A stretch of 20,671 nucleotides of DNA from Methanimicrococcus sp. (GTDB lineage Archaea > Halobacteriota > Methanosarcinia > Methanosarcinales > Methanosarcinaceae): NCBI GenBank assembly GCA_009783635.1, contig WRDC01000011.1:1-20671 (forward strand), in the 5' to 3' direction. Shown one piece after another: positions 1 to 7,417 of the stretch (position 1 is its first letter; each line of letters opens with the position of its first letter). Made by a program: the position numbers and the translations under genes. The notes under the pieces were generated by a model. The model was not told the DNA's origin. It ran no database searches and worked only from the letters and a program-made list of their open reading frames with translations.

Positions 1-1124
1 CGCATCTTTAATTTTGTTTCAAGCGCATAGCGGTTGGCGCGGGTCATGGGACTCGGAATAACGTTGGCCGAGAAAATAATACGGTCGCCGGACTCCACTA
101 AAAAAGGCGTCTCGCCGTTGGCAATGCGGACCAAAATGGAACCGGGCTCGCCCTGATGACCGGTCACGACGGGCAAGTATTTTTCTTTACCGTTTTCCAT
201 CATCTTTTTCAAAGCGCGTTCAACATCTTTTCTCTGACCGTAAATTTCAACGTCTTTGGGAAGTTCAATGTATCCCAAATCGTGCGCTGCAAGCAAATAT
301 TTCTCCATGGAGCGCCCCAGAAAAACCGGAATGCGGCCCATTTCTTCGGCGATTTCAATAATCGCGTTCAGGCGGGCGATGTGAGACGCGAATGTCGTCA
401 CAACCATGCCGACATGCGACTCTTCCGTCCCCAAAAGGACATCGCGGAGCATCTCTTTTGCAATTGTTTCGGACGGCGTTTTACCGGAACGGCCACTGTT
501 TGTGGTTTCGGTAATCATTGCCAAAACGCCGTTTCTGCCAAGCCTTCTTAATGCGTCAAAATCCGGAGAAACGCCAATCGTCGGCGCGCGGTCGAGTTTA
601 AAGTCACAGGCATACATCACAGAGCCGTACGGCGTGTGCAAAACAGCGATCACGCTGTCAATAATGCTGTGCGGAATGCTGATAAATTCAACACTGATGT
701 CATCGGTGATGTCATACGTACCGCCGGCTTTCAAAGCAATCAGCGGGTTGTTGACTTTGAATTTCTTTTCTTCCTCAATCTGCTGACGGATCAGCGCGGT
801 GGTGTACGGTGTCGAAATGATGGGCGCGTTATAGCGGTGCGCCAATTTTGGGATGGCGCCGATGTGATCCAAGTGGCCGTGCGTACAAACGATTGCCCGT
901 ACCGTACCGTTCACATCTCTCATAATCGTATCATTGGGAATGGCTCCCATTTCAATTAATTCAAGAGAATGCATACGGTCGATTTCCGCGTCCTCATGAA
1001 TCTGGACGCGGTCTAAACGGATGCCCATGTCCAAAATAATAATATCTTCGCCGATAACAACGGCCGTCATGTTACGGCCCATTTCATTATATCCGCCTAC
1101 GGCGACAATTCCTATATCTTCCAT
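1..1124 (-). CDS. rnj: Archaeal ribonuclease J (beta-CASP RNase), C-terminus off the window
   Basis: Metallo-beta-lactamase/beta-CASP ribonuclease; archaeal RNase J proteins are mainly 5'-to-3' exonucleases acting on RNA in the cytoplasm. The frame is open from an ATG at 1124 to the left edge (374 codons visible). The N-terminus carries the GGYNEMGRN strand, then the zinc-binding motif THGHLDH at residues 81-87. Further on are beta-CASP features: an acidic motif (ITETTNSGRSG), TFASHIARL, GRSM, and TGHQGEPGS in place of the usual TGNQGEP. A weak AAGGAA Shine-Dalgarno lies upstream of the ATG. The gene is the last visible one of a run of minus-strand isoprenoid genes; in related methanogens, from memory, a prenyl diphosphate synthase follows, which would lie beyond position 1. 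The family assignment is firm. The symbol follows bacterial usage. Confidence 0.93.
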   Translation of the reverse strand, partial: MEDIGIVAVGGYNEMGRNMTAVVIGEDIIILDMGIRLDRVQIHEDAEIDRMHSLELIEMGAIPNDTIMRDVNGTVRAIVCTHGHLDHIGAIPKLAHRYNAPIISTPYTTALIRQQIEEEKKFKVNNPLIALKAGGTYDITDDISVEFISIPHSIIDSVIAVLHTPYGSVMYACDFKLDRAPTIGVSPDFDALRRLGRNGVLAMITETTNSGRSGKTPSETIAKEMLRDVLLGTEESHVGMVVTTFASHIARLNAIIEIAEEMGRIPVFLGRSMEKYLLAAHDLGYIELPKDVEIYGQRKDVERALKKMMENGKEKYLPVVTGHQGEPGSILVRIANGETPFLVESGDRIIFSANVIPSPMTRANRYALETKLKM

Positions 1125-1251
1125 TGAAATATGTTCCTTTTATGTTCTTGAATAGTTTTAAAATTTTAGCAAATTTTCAGATTTTAATTTTTAAGTTTTT
1201 CATTCAAAAGCAAATCTTCTTTTAAATTACAATAAGGGGATGAATGTGAGT

Positions 1252-1308
1252 GAATTAAAGATTGAATTAAAGATTGAATTAAAGATTGAATTAAAGATTG
1301 AATTAAAG
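1252..1308. repeat. 12-bp tandem repeat, about 4.75 copies, containing the fni stop codon
   Basis: The unit GAATTAAAGATT is repeated exactly at 1252, 1264, 1276 and 1288, with a final partial copy at 1300-1308. The TTA at 1303-1305 is the complement of the TAA stop of fni, so the array starts at the stop codon and runs into the spacer before RNase J. Confidence 0.97.
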
Positions 1309-2397
1309 AACGTCCTTGCTCGCGTAATCGCCGACATTGAATCCGCGGCGCGTCAAATATTCGGACGTTGGGCCGACAATGGCCACCGGTGTGTGCGAAA
1401 GCGCTTTGACGTTGGCGCAGCCCGTTAAAAACATGGCGGCCTTTAATTCCTGCCGGATGATTTCCAGCGCCTTAACAACCGCGTCCTGTCCTTTCATTGC
1501 CGGAGAAACAAAAGGCAACGCCGCGCTTGCGGCCGATGCGCCGATCGCAATGGATTTGGCAACGTCAACGCCTGTCCGGACGCCGCCGGTCGCAATCAGG
1601 GGGACCGAAACTTTACATTCGACAAGGCTGGAAACCGTCGGGATCCCGAAATCCCAAAACAGCTCTCCGAGATGTTCGCCGAGTTTATCTTTTTCCATTC
1701 GGGCACGGTAAACCTCAACGCCCGACCAGCTGGTTCCGCCGGCGCCGCCGACATCGATTGCGCTGACGCCCGCCTTCTTCAATAAAAGAGCGTCTTCGCG
1801 TGAAATTCCGGCGCCCGTTTCCTTGACAATCACCGGAACACCGACTTCGGATGAAATATTTTCAATCATTTCCAGACAGCCCGTTGCGTCCAAATCGCCT
1901 TCGGGCTGAATCGCTTCCTGCAAAAAGTTCAAATGAACCGCAATCGCGTCCGCGTCAATCATCGAAACCAAAGAAGCGACTTTTTCAACGCCGTATTCCT
2001 TTATCTGAGCGGCGCCGATGTTTCCGTAAATGAAAGCCGTCGGAGCTTTTTCGCGGATGATTTTGAAAGAACCCGCCTGTTTCGGATCGTCAATCGCAGC
2101 CCGCTGGCTGCCGACACCGATGCCGATGCCGAGTTCTTCGGCGGCGCCGGCCAGCGCGGCATTCACGGCCGTCGTTTCAGGATGGCCGCCCGTAATGGAC
2201 GCGATCAAAAACGGGAAAGATAATTTTTTGCCGAGAAAATCAACGGACATATCAATGTCATTCATTGAAATTTCGGGAAGAGCGCGGTGAACCAAAACGA
2301 CATCTTCAAAACCGGCGCTGACTTTTCTGGACCCGACATGACATCGTGCGCAAAGCTCTAAGTGCTCCATCTTCCTGCGTGACGTTTCATGTTCCAT
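1303..2397 (-). CDS. fni: Type 2 isopentenyl-diphosphate delta-isomerase (FMN-dependent)
   Basis: Converts isopentenyl diphosphate to dimethylallyl diphosphate using reduced FMN and Mg2+; cytoplasmic, the final C5 step of the mevalonate route. At 364 aa it has normal family length and a TIM-barrel fold. Visible motifs are TSRRKMEHLELC at residues 5-16, GSQRAA at 96-101, NIGAAQ at 126-131, HLN at 155-157 followed by QPEGD at 164-168 (metal and substrate site), VKETGAG at 191-197, VGGAGGTSW at 216-224 and ATGGVR at 269-274. The first ATG (2397) is preferred over Met10 because the TSRRK segment is conserved in the family and a GGAG site (2405-2408) sits 7 bases upstream. The HLNP of many relatives is HLNF here. 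It lies downstream of ipk and mvk, with its own TATA element in the spacer. Confidence 0.96.
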   Translation of the reverse strand: MEHETSRRKMEHLELCARCHVGSRKVSAGFEDVVLVHRALPEISMNDIDMSVDFLGKKLSFPFLIASITGGHPETTAVNAALAGAAEELGIGIGVGSQRAAIDDPKQAGSFKIIREKAPTAFIYGNIGAAQIKEYGVEKVASLVSMIDADAIAVHLNFLQEAIQPEGDLDATGCLEMIENISSEVGVPVIVKETGAGISREDALLLKKAGVSAIDVGGAGGTSWSGVEVYRARMEKDKLGEHLGELFWDFGIPTVSSLVECKVSVPLIATGGVRTGVDVAKSIAIGASAASAALPFVSPAMKGQDAVVKALEIIRQELKAAMFLTGCANVKALSHTPVAIVGPTSEYLTRRGFNVGDYASKDVL

Positions 2398-2510
2398 TTT
2401 AAAACTCCGGTTTTTCGAATAATTTCAAATAAATTTAATCGAAATCATTTCATTCTCTGATGAATCGGTTATACCTGCGTATACTGTATGCATAACCTAA
2501 TCGGTAATAG

Positions 2511-2518
2511 TATATAAA
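2511..2518 (-). promoter_or_regulatory. TATA box for fni
   Basis: On the minus strand the sequence reads TTTATATA, the archaeal consensus. Initiation about 25 bases downstream would give a leader of roughly 85-90 nt before the fni ATG at 2397. This suggests fni can be transcribed independently of ipk. Confidence 0.55.
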
Positions 2519-2534
2519 TAATTCATAAATCGAA

Positions 2535-2588
2535 GCCGAAATTAAGCAAAAATTAAGCCGAAATTAAGCAGGAATTAAGCAGAAATTA
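2535..2588. repeat. 11-bp degenerate tandem repeat, about 5 copies
   Basis: Units of the form GCmrrAATTAA start at 2535, 2546, 2557, 2568 and 2579 (GCCGAAATTAA, GCAAAAATTAA, GCCGAAATTAA, GCAGGAATTAA, GCAGAAATTA). The array lies just upstream of the fni TATA box. An 11-bp period keeps copies on nearly the same helix face, but no protein site is known for this sequence. Confidence 0.93.
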
Positions 2589-2706
2589 TCTTGACCGCAA
2601 TGTAACAGTTTAATAAAACCGCTTCTTCAACTTTCAAAATACACACTCGGCGGCTCATTTTCAATCCGCCGTCATTTGCCGAATCAATCTCAATCGAATC
2701 AAAAAA

Positions 2707-3480
2707 TCAATCTCTGCCGATCAATGTTCCGACATTCCCGCCTTCCAAATACGTTTTGACATTTCCGGGCGTGTTAGCATTGAAAATGCGGGATTCAATC
2801 CCTGTCTTTTCCGCCAGTTCCAAAATTTCCGAAACTTTGCCGAGCATACCGCCGGTGACATCTGTTCCCGCCGAGCCGCCGATATGCTGTTTAAACGATT
2901 GGAACGTTTTGGGGGTGATTTTCGGAATGGTCGCTCCGTTCAAATCCAAAACGCCATCCGTTGCCGACCCGAGGCCGACGCGTTTGGCAGAAAGAGCGGC
3001 CGCCACATACGGAAGCGACTGGTCACCCGACAAAATGCAGGCGCCGCGTTTGGTATCCATGCATACGTCACCGTGAAGGACGGGGACTAAATCGTATTTC
3101 AGCATTTCTTCAATTTGACCGGTATAGAGATGTACCAGACGGCCGTCGCCGCACAGTGAAAATGACAGAGGGTTCAGCGGAACCGCCGGAATGCCTTCTT
3201 TTCGGAGCGTTTGAACGACCATTTCGTTGAGTTTCCGAACGGAGTCGTGCGTTTTCAAAAAACCTTCTTTATGAAAGCCTTTGTCCAGTCCGTACTGCTT
3301 GGCATAAACGTGCCCGAAAGAGCCCGCTCCGTGAACAATCACCAGTTTTCCGGAAAAGCCCGCAATCTCTTTGGCGATGCGGTCCATTTCATCCGTTTTT
3401 GCAAAACCCGCCGAGGCGCTTTTATCCGTGACGGCGCTGCCGCCGACTTTTAAAACCGTTATGCCGGAATGAGAATTCAT
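2707..3480 (-). CDS. ipk: Isopentenyl phosphate kinase
   Basis: Phosphorylates isopentenyl phosphate to isopentenyl diphosphate with ATP, the step that defines the archaeal branch of the mevalonate pathway; cytoplasmic. The 257-aa protein is an amino-acid-kinase-fold enzyme. Visible motifs are KVGGS at residues 11-15, HGAGSFGH at 50-57 with the histidine characteristic of this family, HGDV at 136-139, ILSGDQ at 149-154 and TDVTGGMLGK at 206-215. The start is the ATG at 3480, preceded by GGAATC six bases upstream; that site is duplicated by a 12-bp repeat. It lies between mevalonate kinase (97 bp upstream, same strand) and fni, so its pathway neighbours confirm the assignment over other amino-acid kinases. 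Confidence 0.95.
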   Translation of the reverse strand: MNSHSGITVLKVGGSAVTDKSASAGFAKTDEMDRIAKEIAGFSGKLVIVHGAGSFGHVYAKQYGLDKGFHKEGFLKTHDSVRKLNEMVVQTLRKEGIPAVPLNPLSFSLCGDGRLVHLYTGQIEEMLKYDLVPVLHGDVCMDTKRGACILSGDQSLPYVAAALSAKRVGLGSATDGVLDLNGATIPKITPKTFQSFKQHIGGSAGTDVTGGMLGKVSEILELAEKTGIESRIFNANTPGNVKTYLEGGNVGTLIGRD

Positions 3481-3554
3481 AAAGATTCCTTTAAAGATTC
3501 CTTTGATAATGATACGAATGCTTTGATAATGATATGAATGGAATGGTTTTGATA
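3481..3554. repeat. Tandem repeats in the mvk-ipk spacer (12-bp x2, then about 20-bp x2.5)
   Basis: AAAGATTCCTTT is repeated exactly at 3481-3492 and 3493-3504. A second family follows: GATAATGATACGAATGCTTT at 3505-3524, then a diverged copy from 3525 and a partial copy (GATAATAATG) from 3551. On the minus strand each 12-bp copy reads AAAGGAATCTTT, so the ipk ribosome-binding site exists twice. Confidence 0.92.
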
Positions 3555-3576
3555 ATAATGTTTACAAAATGCGCTC

Positions 3577-4491
3577 TTAAGGCTTGCTTTCCATCCGGAC
3601 ACCGGAATTGGATGTGCGGCAAATAAATGAATCGCCGCCGGCGCGTTTAATGGAATGGGCGACGCGTGAAATATTTTTGTGTTCGCAAAGAGAAATCATA
3701 CAGCCGCCGCCGCCGGCGCCTGTGATTTTAGACCCGAGCGCGCCCGCTTTCCGGGACGCGTAAACCAATTCGGAAAGCTCTTTTGAGCCGACACCGATGG
3801 AATCCAAAAGACCCTGATTGACGTTCATCAGTTCGCCGACCGTGTGGAAATCGCCGGATTGGATGTATTCAAGACCGGTTTCGGAGATGGCGCTGATCGT
3901 ATCCATGATTTGCCCGATGACGGCCGGATGCCTTTCCTTTAAAGCGGCGACGTTGGAAACGATTTTTCGGGTCGATGAGAATTGTCCGGTGTTGCCGACA
4001 ACGATAAGCATATCATAATAGCCCAATTTTTTGCGGTCAGGAATTTGAACCATGCCGCCGAACGTTGAAACAAATGTATCCGTCGGGCTGGCGCGGCCTT
4101 GGACTTCGCTTTCGACCTGATGGCCCATATGAGCAATGTCATCCAATGTCAAATTTGTGCCGTAAAAAATATCCAGCGCTTTAATCGTCGCGATGGTAAC
4201 GGCGGCGGAAGAGCCGAGACCCGAGCCGACCGGAATGTCGGAGCGGATGTCGATGCAGACGCCGGAAACTTCTGTCAGGGCTTTGAATTTTTCGACAACG
4301 GTATAAATATAAGGGTGTTTGCGCGGATTTAAATCGGTGTTGCCGCCGGGGCCTTTCATCTGAACCGAATCAGCTTCCTCAACCGACACATGAGCGCGAA
4401 GGTCGATGGCGCAGGCGATTGCCGTTTTACCGTAAACGACCGCATGCTCGCCAAAGAGAAAAATTTTACCGGGGGCGGAACAGGTAATCAT
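3577..4491 (-). CDS. mvk: Mevalonate kinase
   Basis: GHMP-superfamily kinase that converts mevalonate to 5-phosphomevalonate with ATP, the first kinase of the isoprenoid route; cytoplasmic. From the ATG at 4491 the protein has 304 aa and begins MITCSAPGKIFLFGEHAVVY, the classic family start. The ATP loop PVGSGLGSSAA lies at residues 87-97, PTDT with the probable catalytic Asp138 at 136-139, and the third GHMP motif KITGAGGGGC at 255-264. A GTG 51 bases upstream (4542) would add 17 residues, but it lies within a few bases of a TATA element (4546-4553) whose expected start point is downstream of that GTG, so I reject it. It precedes ipk and fni and follows mutY by 63 bp. Confidence 0.95.
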   Translation of the reverse strand: MITCSAPGKIFLFGEHAVVYGKTAIACAIDLRAHVSVEEADSVQMKGPGGNTDLNPRKHPYIYTVVEKFKALTEVSGVCIDIRSDIPVGSGLGSSAAVTIATIKALDIFYGTNLTLDDIAHMGHQVESEVQGRASPTDTFVSTFGGMVQIPDRKKLGYYDMLIVVGNTGQFSSTRKIVSNVAALKERHPAVIGQIMDTISAISETGLEYIQSGDFHTVGELMNVNQGLLDSIGVGSKELSELVYASRKAGALGSKITGAGGGGCMISLCEHKNISRVAHSIKRAGGDSFICRTSNSGVRMESKP

Positions 4492-4545
4492 TTGAAACAC
4501 CGTCAAAAGCAAAGATGAAATCTGGAAAGTAAATTGTAACACTGA

Positions 4546-4553
4546 TTTATAAA
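4546..4553 (-). promoter_or_regulatory. TATA box for mvk
   Basis: The sequence reads TTTATAAA and lies just downstream of the mutY stop codon (4555-4557). Initiation about 25 bases further would fall near 4520, giving a leader of about 30 nt to the ATG at 4491. This supports separate transcription of the isoprenoid genes and the shorter mvk start. Confidence 0.5.
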
Positions 4554-4554
4554 T

Positions 4555-5739
4555 TCATTCCTGTTGTTTCGCCTCTTCCTTGATAATTTTTTTCATCAAT
4601 GTTGAGAACGGAAAGTCTGAAAATTTGTTTTTCGGAACAAATATGCCGCTGTCATTTGTTTTGTGAGTCAAAAAGCCGGCTTCTCCGTCTTTTGACAACC
4701 GGATTTTGAAAAGATGAAGTTCCAAATCGATATGTGTAAATACATGGCGGATAACGTTCCCGAAATTTTGCCAATCTCCGTTGATTGGGAAAGAAATATC
4801 ATCCAACCGGCTGCGCCCGCCTTCAACGGCCGACCACGGAAATTCCGTCAGGCCGTGGAGGAGTCCTTTTTCCGTTCTTTTTCGAATATAAACATCGCCG
4901 TTTTCATTTTCGATCCAAAACAATTTTCCGCATTTGCCGGTCTTTTGAAGCTTCTCCGTCAGCGGGATTTTATCAATGAGACCGTCTTTTAAAGCGGCGC
5001 AGCTTTTGCTGAAAGGACAGGCGCCGCAGTCCGGTTTTTGCGGTACGCAAACCGTCGCGCCGAGGTCCATGATTGCGGACGTATAGTCGGCGGCCCGTGT
5101 TTTCGGCATCAGGTTTTGCGCTTTTTCTTTGACTTCCGGCAGGCTGACGGCGGTGCTTTTTTGAATGCCGTAAAGGCGGGAAATGACGCGGATGACATTT
5201 CCGTCAACCACCGCTTCCGGCAGGTCAAAAGCCAGCGACGAAATGCTGGCGGCCGTATACGGGCCGATGCCGGGAAGTTTCAGCAGTTCCCGATAAGTTT
5301 TCGGAAATTCGCCGCCGGTATTGTCAACCAGATAACGGGCGCATTCATGCAGTTTGCGGGCGCGGGTGTAGTAGCCCAAACCCTGCCACATCAGAAAAAC
5401 GTCTTCGATACTGGCTTTTGCGAGAGCCTGAATGTCGGGGAACTTTTCCATAAACCGGTGAAAATAAGGGATGACGGTTTTGACCGTTGTCTGCTGCAAC
5501 ATTATTTCGGAAACCCAAACCATATAAGGATTGGAATGGGCGCCGCGCATCCGCCACGGAAAATCGCGGCCGGACCGGTCATACCAGTTCAGTAAAGCGG
5601 CGGACAAATCGGCGGACAAATCGGCGGACAAGTCGGCGGACAAGTCGGTGGATAAAGCCGTAGAATCGGGCTCAGGTGGTTCCGAAATGTCTTTTAAGCC
5701 GGCGGAAGAGGCTTTCGAATCAGTAGAACGGCTCTTCAT
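4555..5739 (-). CDS. mutY: A/G-specific adenine DNA glycosylase MutY with a repeat-built N-terminal tail
   Basis: Removes adenine mispaired with 8-oxoguanine, the base-excision step that prevents G:C to T:A mutations. In the 394-aa protein the catalytic domain starts near residue 48 (LLNWYDRSGRDFPWR). It has the catalytic glutamate in VSEIMLQQT (Glu78), a helix-hairpin-helix LPGIGPYTAASI at 155-166, catalytic Asp179 in VDGNVIRV, and a [4Fe-4S] motif C-x6-C-x2-C-x5-C at Cys231, 238, 241 and 247. The Nudix-like 8-oxoG-recognition domain begins near 272 (LFWIENENGDVYIRKR). The first 47 residues are an unusual tail containing ADLS repeats encoded by a 12-bp tandem array. The ATG at 5739 lies inside the end of the DUF4240 gene (20-bp overlap), suggesting translational coupling; no later ATG would retain the whole domain. 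Confidence 0.95.
   Translation of the reverse strand: MKSRSTDSKASSAGLKDISEPPEPDSTALSTDLSADLSADLSADLSAALLNWYDRSGRDFPWRMRGAHSNPYMVWVSEIMLQQTTVKTVIPYFHRFMEKFPDIQALAKASIEDVFLMWQGLGYYTRARKLHECARYLVDNTGGEFPKTYRELLKLPGIGPYTAASISSLAFDLPEAVVDGNVIRVISRLYGIQKSTAVSLPEVKEKAQNLMPKTRAADYTSAIMDLGATVCVPQKPDCGACPFSKSCAALKDGLIDKIPLTEKLQKTGKCGKLFWIENENGDVYIRKRTEKGLLHGLTEFPWSAVEGGRSRLDDISFPINGDWQNFGNVIRHVFTHIDLELHLFKIRLSKDGEAGFLTHKTNDSGIFVPKNKFSDFPFSTLMKKIIKEEAKQQE
5600..5659. repeat. In-frame 12-bp tandem repeat inside mutY
   Basis: GCGGACAAATCG occurs at 5600 and 5612, GCGGACAAGTCG at 5624 and 5636, and a diverged copy at 5648-5659. On the coding strand it encodes repeated ADLS in the N-terminal tail of MutY (residues about 27-46). 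A change in copy number would not shift the frame. Confidence 0.97.
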
Positions 5740-6295
5740 AATATCTTTTAAACAATTTCGGGCAAATCACTTCAAGCGTTTTCGGGTCATCCTCGTCCCA
5801 ATCCAGTTCAATTTCAAGAATGGGGAAAACGTCGTCAAAGGAATCCAAGACATCATAGAAATCGTCTTTTCCCGCGGCTTCTTCATAAGCGTCCAACGCC
5901 GCGTACAATATTTCTTCGTTTTCCGGAAAATCCGTTTCATCCGCCCGTTCAAAAACATTGATCAAAGAATCGGGATTTTCAAGCGCGTCTTCGTAAACAT
6001 CGCGGCCTTTGGAAATAAGCCAAGCGCGGAAATAGTCGAATTCATCATCGGAACAGCCGCCGCAAACAATGTGCGCGGCCGCCCATAAGGCCTGATTGTA
6101 AGAGGTTTCCAAAAACTTATCCAGCCGGTAATCAAAACCGAAAATATCATCAAGGGTCATTGCGGCCAGTATGCCGGTTAAATTGTCCAGCTGGTCCTGC
6201 GGGTCGTCGGCCTTGGAAAGTTCAATGATTTCCCAAAATTTATCTTCGCCCATGAGGTTTTCACGGGAGCCGCGGGTCGGTTTGGAGGAAGACAT
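5720..6295 (-). CDS. DUF4240 domain protein, function unknown
   Basis: A 191-aa soluble, acidic protein. Residues 17-105 look like the DUF4240 family as I know it: a DKFWEIIE start, then LWAAAHIVCGGCSDDEFDYFRAWLISKGRDVYE. Members are predicted cytoplasmic proteins found in bacteria and some archaea, with no established role. I see no signal peptide, membrane segment or catalytic motif, apart from a CGGC pair at 78-81. The start at 6295 is an ATG; a TTG three codons earlier (6304) and a Met at 6253 (just before the conserved DKFWEII) are alternatives, and none has a strong ribosome-binding site. Its last 20 bases overlap the start of mutY, so the two are probably made together. That is context, not evidence of a repair role. 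Confidence 0.8.
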   Translation of the reverse strand: MSSSKPTRGSRENLMGEDKFWEIIELSKADDPQDQLDNLTGILAAMTLDDIFGFDYRLDKFLETSYNQALWAAAHIVCGGCSDDEFDYFRAWLISKGRDVYEDALENPDSLINVFERADETDFPENEEILYAALDAYEEAAGKDDFYDVLDSFDDVFPILEIELDWDEDDPKTLEVICPKLFKRYYEEPFY

Positions 6296-6308
6296 AAAAC
6301 TCAACTCT

Positions 6309-6440
6309 TTTGTTCAATAATTTGTTTCTGCTGTTTCTGATTTTTCAATTTGTTCAATCAATTTGTTCAACAATTTGTTTCTGCTGTTTCTGATTTTTCA
6401 ATTTGTTCAATCAATCTGTTCAATCAATCTGTTCAATCAA
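6309..6440. repeat. 53-bp tandem duplication followed by 13-bp repeats
   Basis: Positions 6309-6361 and 6362-6414 are two 53-bp copies differing at one base (T to C at the tenth position). The last 13 bases of the second copy (TTTGTTCAATCAA) then continue as TCTGTTCAATCAA at 6415-6427 and 6428-6440. The array fills most of the 204-bp spacer between the TPR gene and the DUF4240 gene, where a promoter for DUF4240-mutY would be expected. Confidence 0.97.
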
Positions 6441-6499
6441 TTATGTTTAATATTGTCCGAATGATACGTCATAAGCGGTTCAAGATGACGGATGAATGC

Positions 6500-7417
6500 T
6501 TATTCTTCCGGCTGGATCGCTTTTTTGATTTCCTCTATGTCGGCTTCAAGCACTTTTTTGAAATCGGGGTCATTTTGAAGCGGCCCGTAATCCAAATCTT
6601 CTTTGGCCCATTCGCGCGCTTTTTCGTTGGCGTTGATTGCTTTTCTCAAATATTTCAGGCTGAGTTCTTTTTCGCCGACAATGGCCAAAATGCCGCCGAC
6701 TCTAAACCACGAGTCCGGCAAATCGGGAATGAGTTTGACCGCCATGCTGAAAGCTTCTTTCGCGTCTTCGTTTTGTCCGGTTTTTAAGAGGAGATGACCT
6801 TTGTCATACCAAGCCTCTTTACTTTTCGGGTCGATTTGAATGACGGCGTCAAACGCCGAAACCGCGTCGTCATATTTTTCAAGCTGAACCAAAGCCAAAG
6901 CCTTGTTATACGCCGCGTTGAAATTATTTTTATCCTTTTCAAGGATTTGTGAATAAGCGGCAATCGCTTTTTCAAATTCTTTTAATTGAAGGAACGCTGT
7001 GCCTTTATTATAAACCGCGTCAATATTTCCGGCATCGGCGGCAATGGCTTCCTCATAACTTTCCACCGCTTCTTTGAAAAGCCCGAGTTCCGACAAAATG
7101 ACGCCTTTATTATAGTAAGCGTCGCTGTCCATCGGATTGAGTTTGACCGCCATATCGTAAGCGTCCATCGCTTCGTAAAGACGGCTGAGAGAATGAAGCG
7201 TCAGCCCTTTGTTATACCAAGCGTCGCCGTTTTCCGGCTCATTTCCAAGGAGTTCTTCATAAAACTCAAGCGCCTTTTCGCGCTCGGAAAGCTGATGAAG
7301 CATATACCCTCTGTCGGACGCGGGCGCGGATTCATAGCCGGCTTCTTCAAACGCCGCCGCGTTTTCCTGTCCGGACGCGGTCATATCATTGTTTTCTTCT
7401 ATATTGTTTTTTACCAT
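6500..7417 (-). CDS. Tetratricopeptide repeat (TPR) protein
   Basis: Protein of 305 aa, a helical scaffold for protein-protein contacts; partner unknown. A 30-residue acidic, disordered-looking N-terminus is followed by TPR units with exact 34-residue spacing: the aromatic-Tyr-Asn-Lys-Gly signature starts at residues 67 (WYNKG), 101 (YYNKG), 135 (VYNKG), 169 (AYNKA), 203 (WYDKG) and 237 (WFRVG). A degenerate unit precedes at about 33-66, so six to seven repeats. A capping region with YGPLQNDPDFKKVLEADI closes the protein. There is no signal peptide or membrane segment. The ATG at 7417 has GAGG about ten bases upstream; Met12 is an alternative. Such proteins are abundant in methanosarcinal genomes and the sequence does not reveal a specific role. 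Confidence 0.9.
   Translation of the reverse strand: MVKNNIEENNDMTASGQENAAAFEEAGYESAPASDRGYMLHQLSEREKALEFYEELLGNEPENGDAWYNKGLTLHSLSRLYEAMDAYDMAVKLNPMDSDAYYNKGVILSELGLFKEAVESYEEAIAADAGNIDAVYNKGTAFLQLKEFEKAIAAYSQILEKDKNNFNAAYNKALALVQLEKYDDAVSAFDAVIQIDPKSKEAWYDKGHLLLKTGQNEDAKEAFSMAVKLIPDLPDSWFRVGGILAIVGEKELSLKYLRKAINANEKAREWAKEDLDYGPLQNDPDFKKVLEADIEEIKKAIQPEE

Larger units (their letters stand above)
2398..2706. other. Spacer upstream of fni (309 bp): promoter and repeats, no gene
   Basis: Gene-free stretch between ipk and fni, both on the minus strand. It holds the fni Shine-Dalgarno (2405-2408), a TATA-like element (2511-2518) and an 11-bp tandem repeat (2535-2588). The remaining part, about 2590-2706, is featureless; I see no open frame or RNA gene. 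Confidence 0.7.

Noticed and set aside
156..1428. Plus-strand open frames at 156-551, 406-786, 636-959 and 1240-1428
   Set aside because: They are antisense to RNase J and the end of fni, have no ribosome-binding sites, and encode Phe- or Arg-rich sequence typical of shadow frames.
4492..4542. Longer mevalonate kinase from a GTG at 4542
   Set aside because: The added 17 residues are not family-like, and the GTG lies within a few bases of a TATA element, upstream of its expected transcript start.
5038..6088. Two 185-codon plus-strand frames at 5038-5595 and 5531-6088
   Set aside because: Both are antisense to mutY and the DUF4240 gene, whose protein motifs are clear; no start signals precede them.
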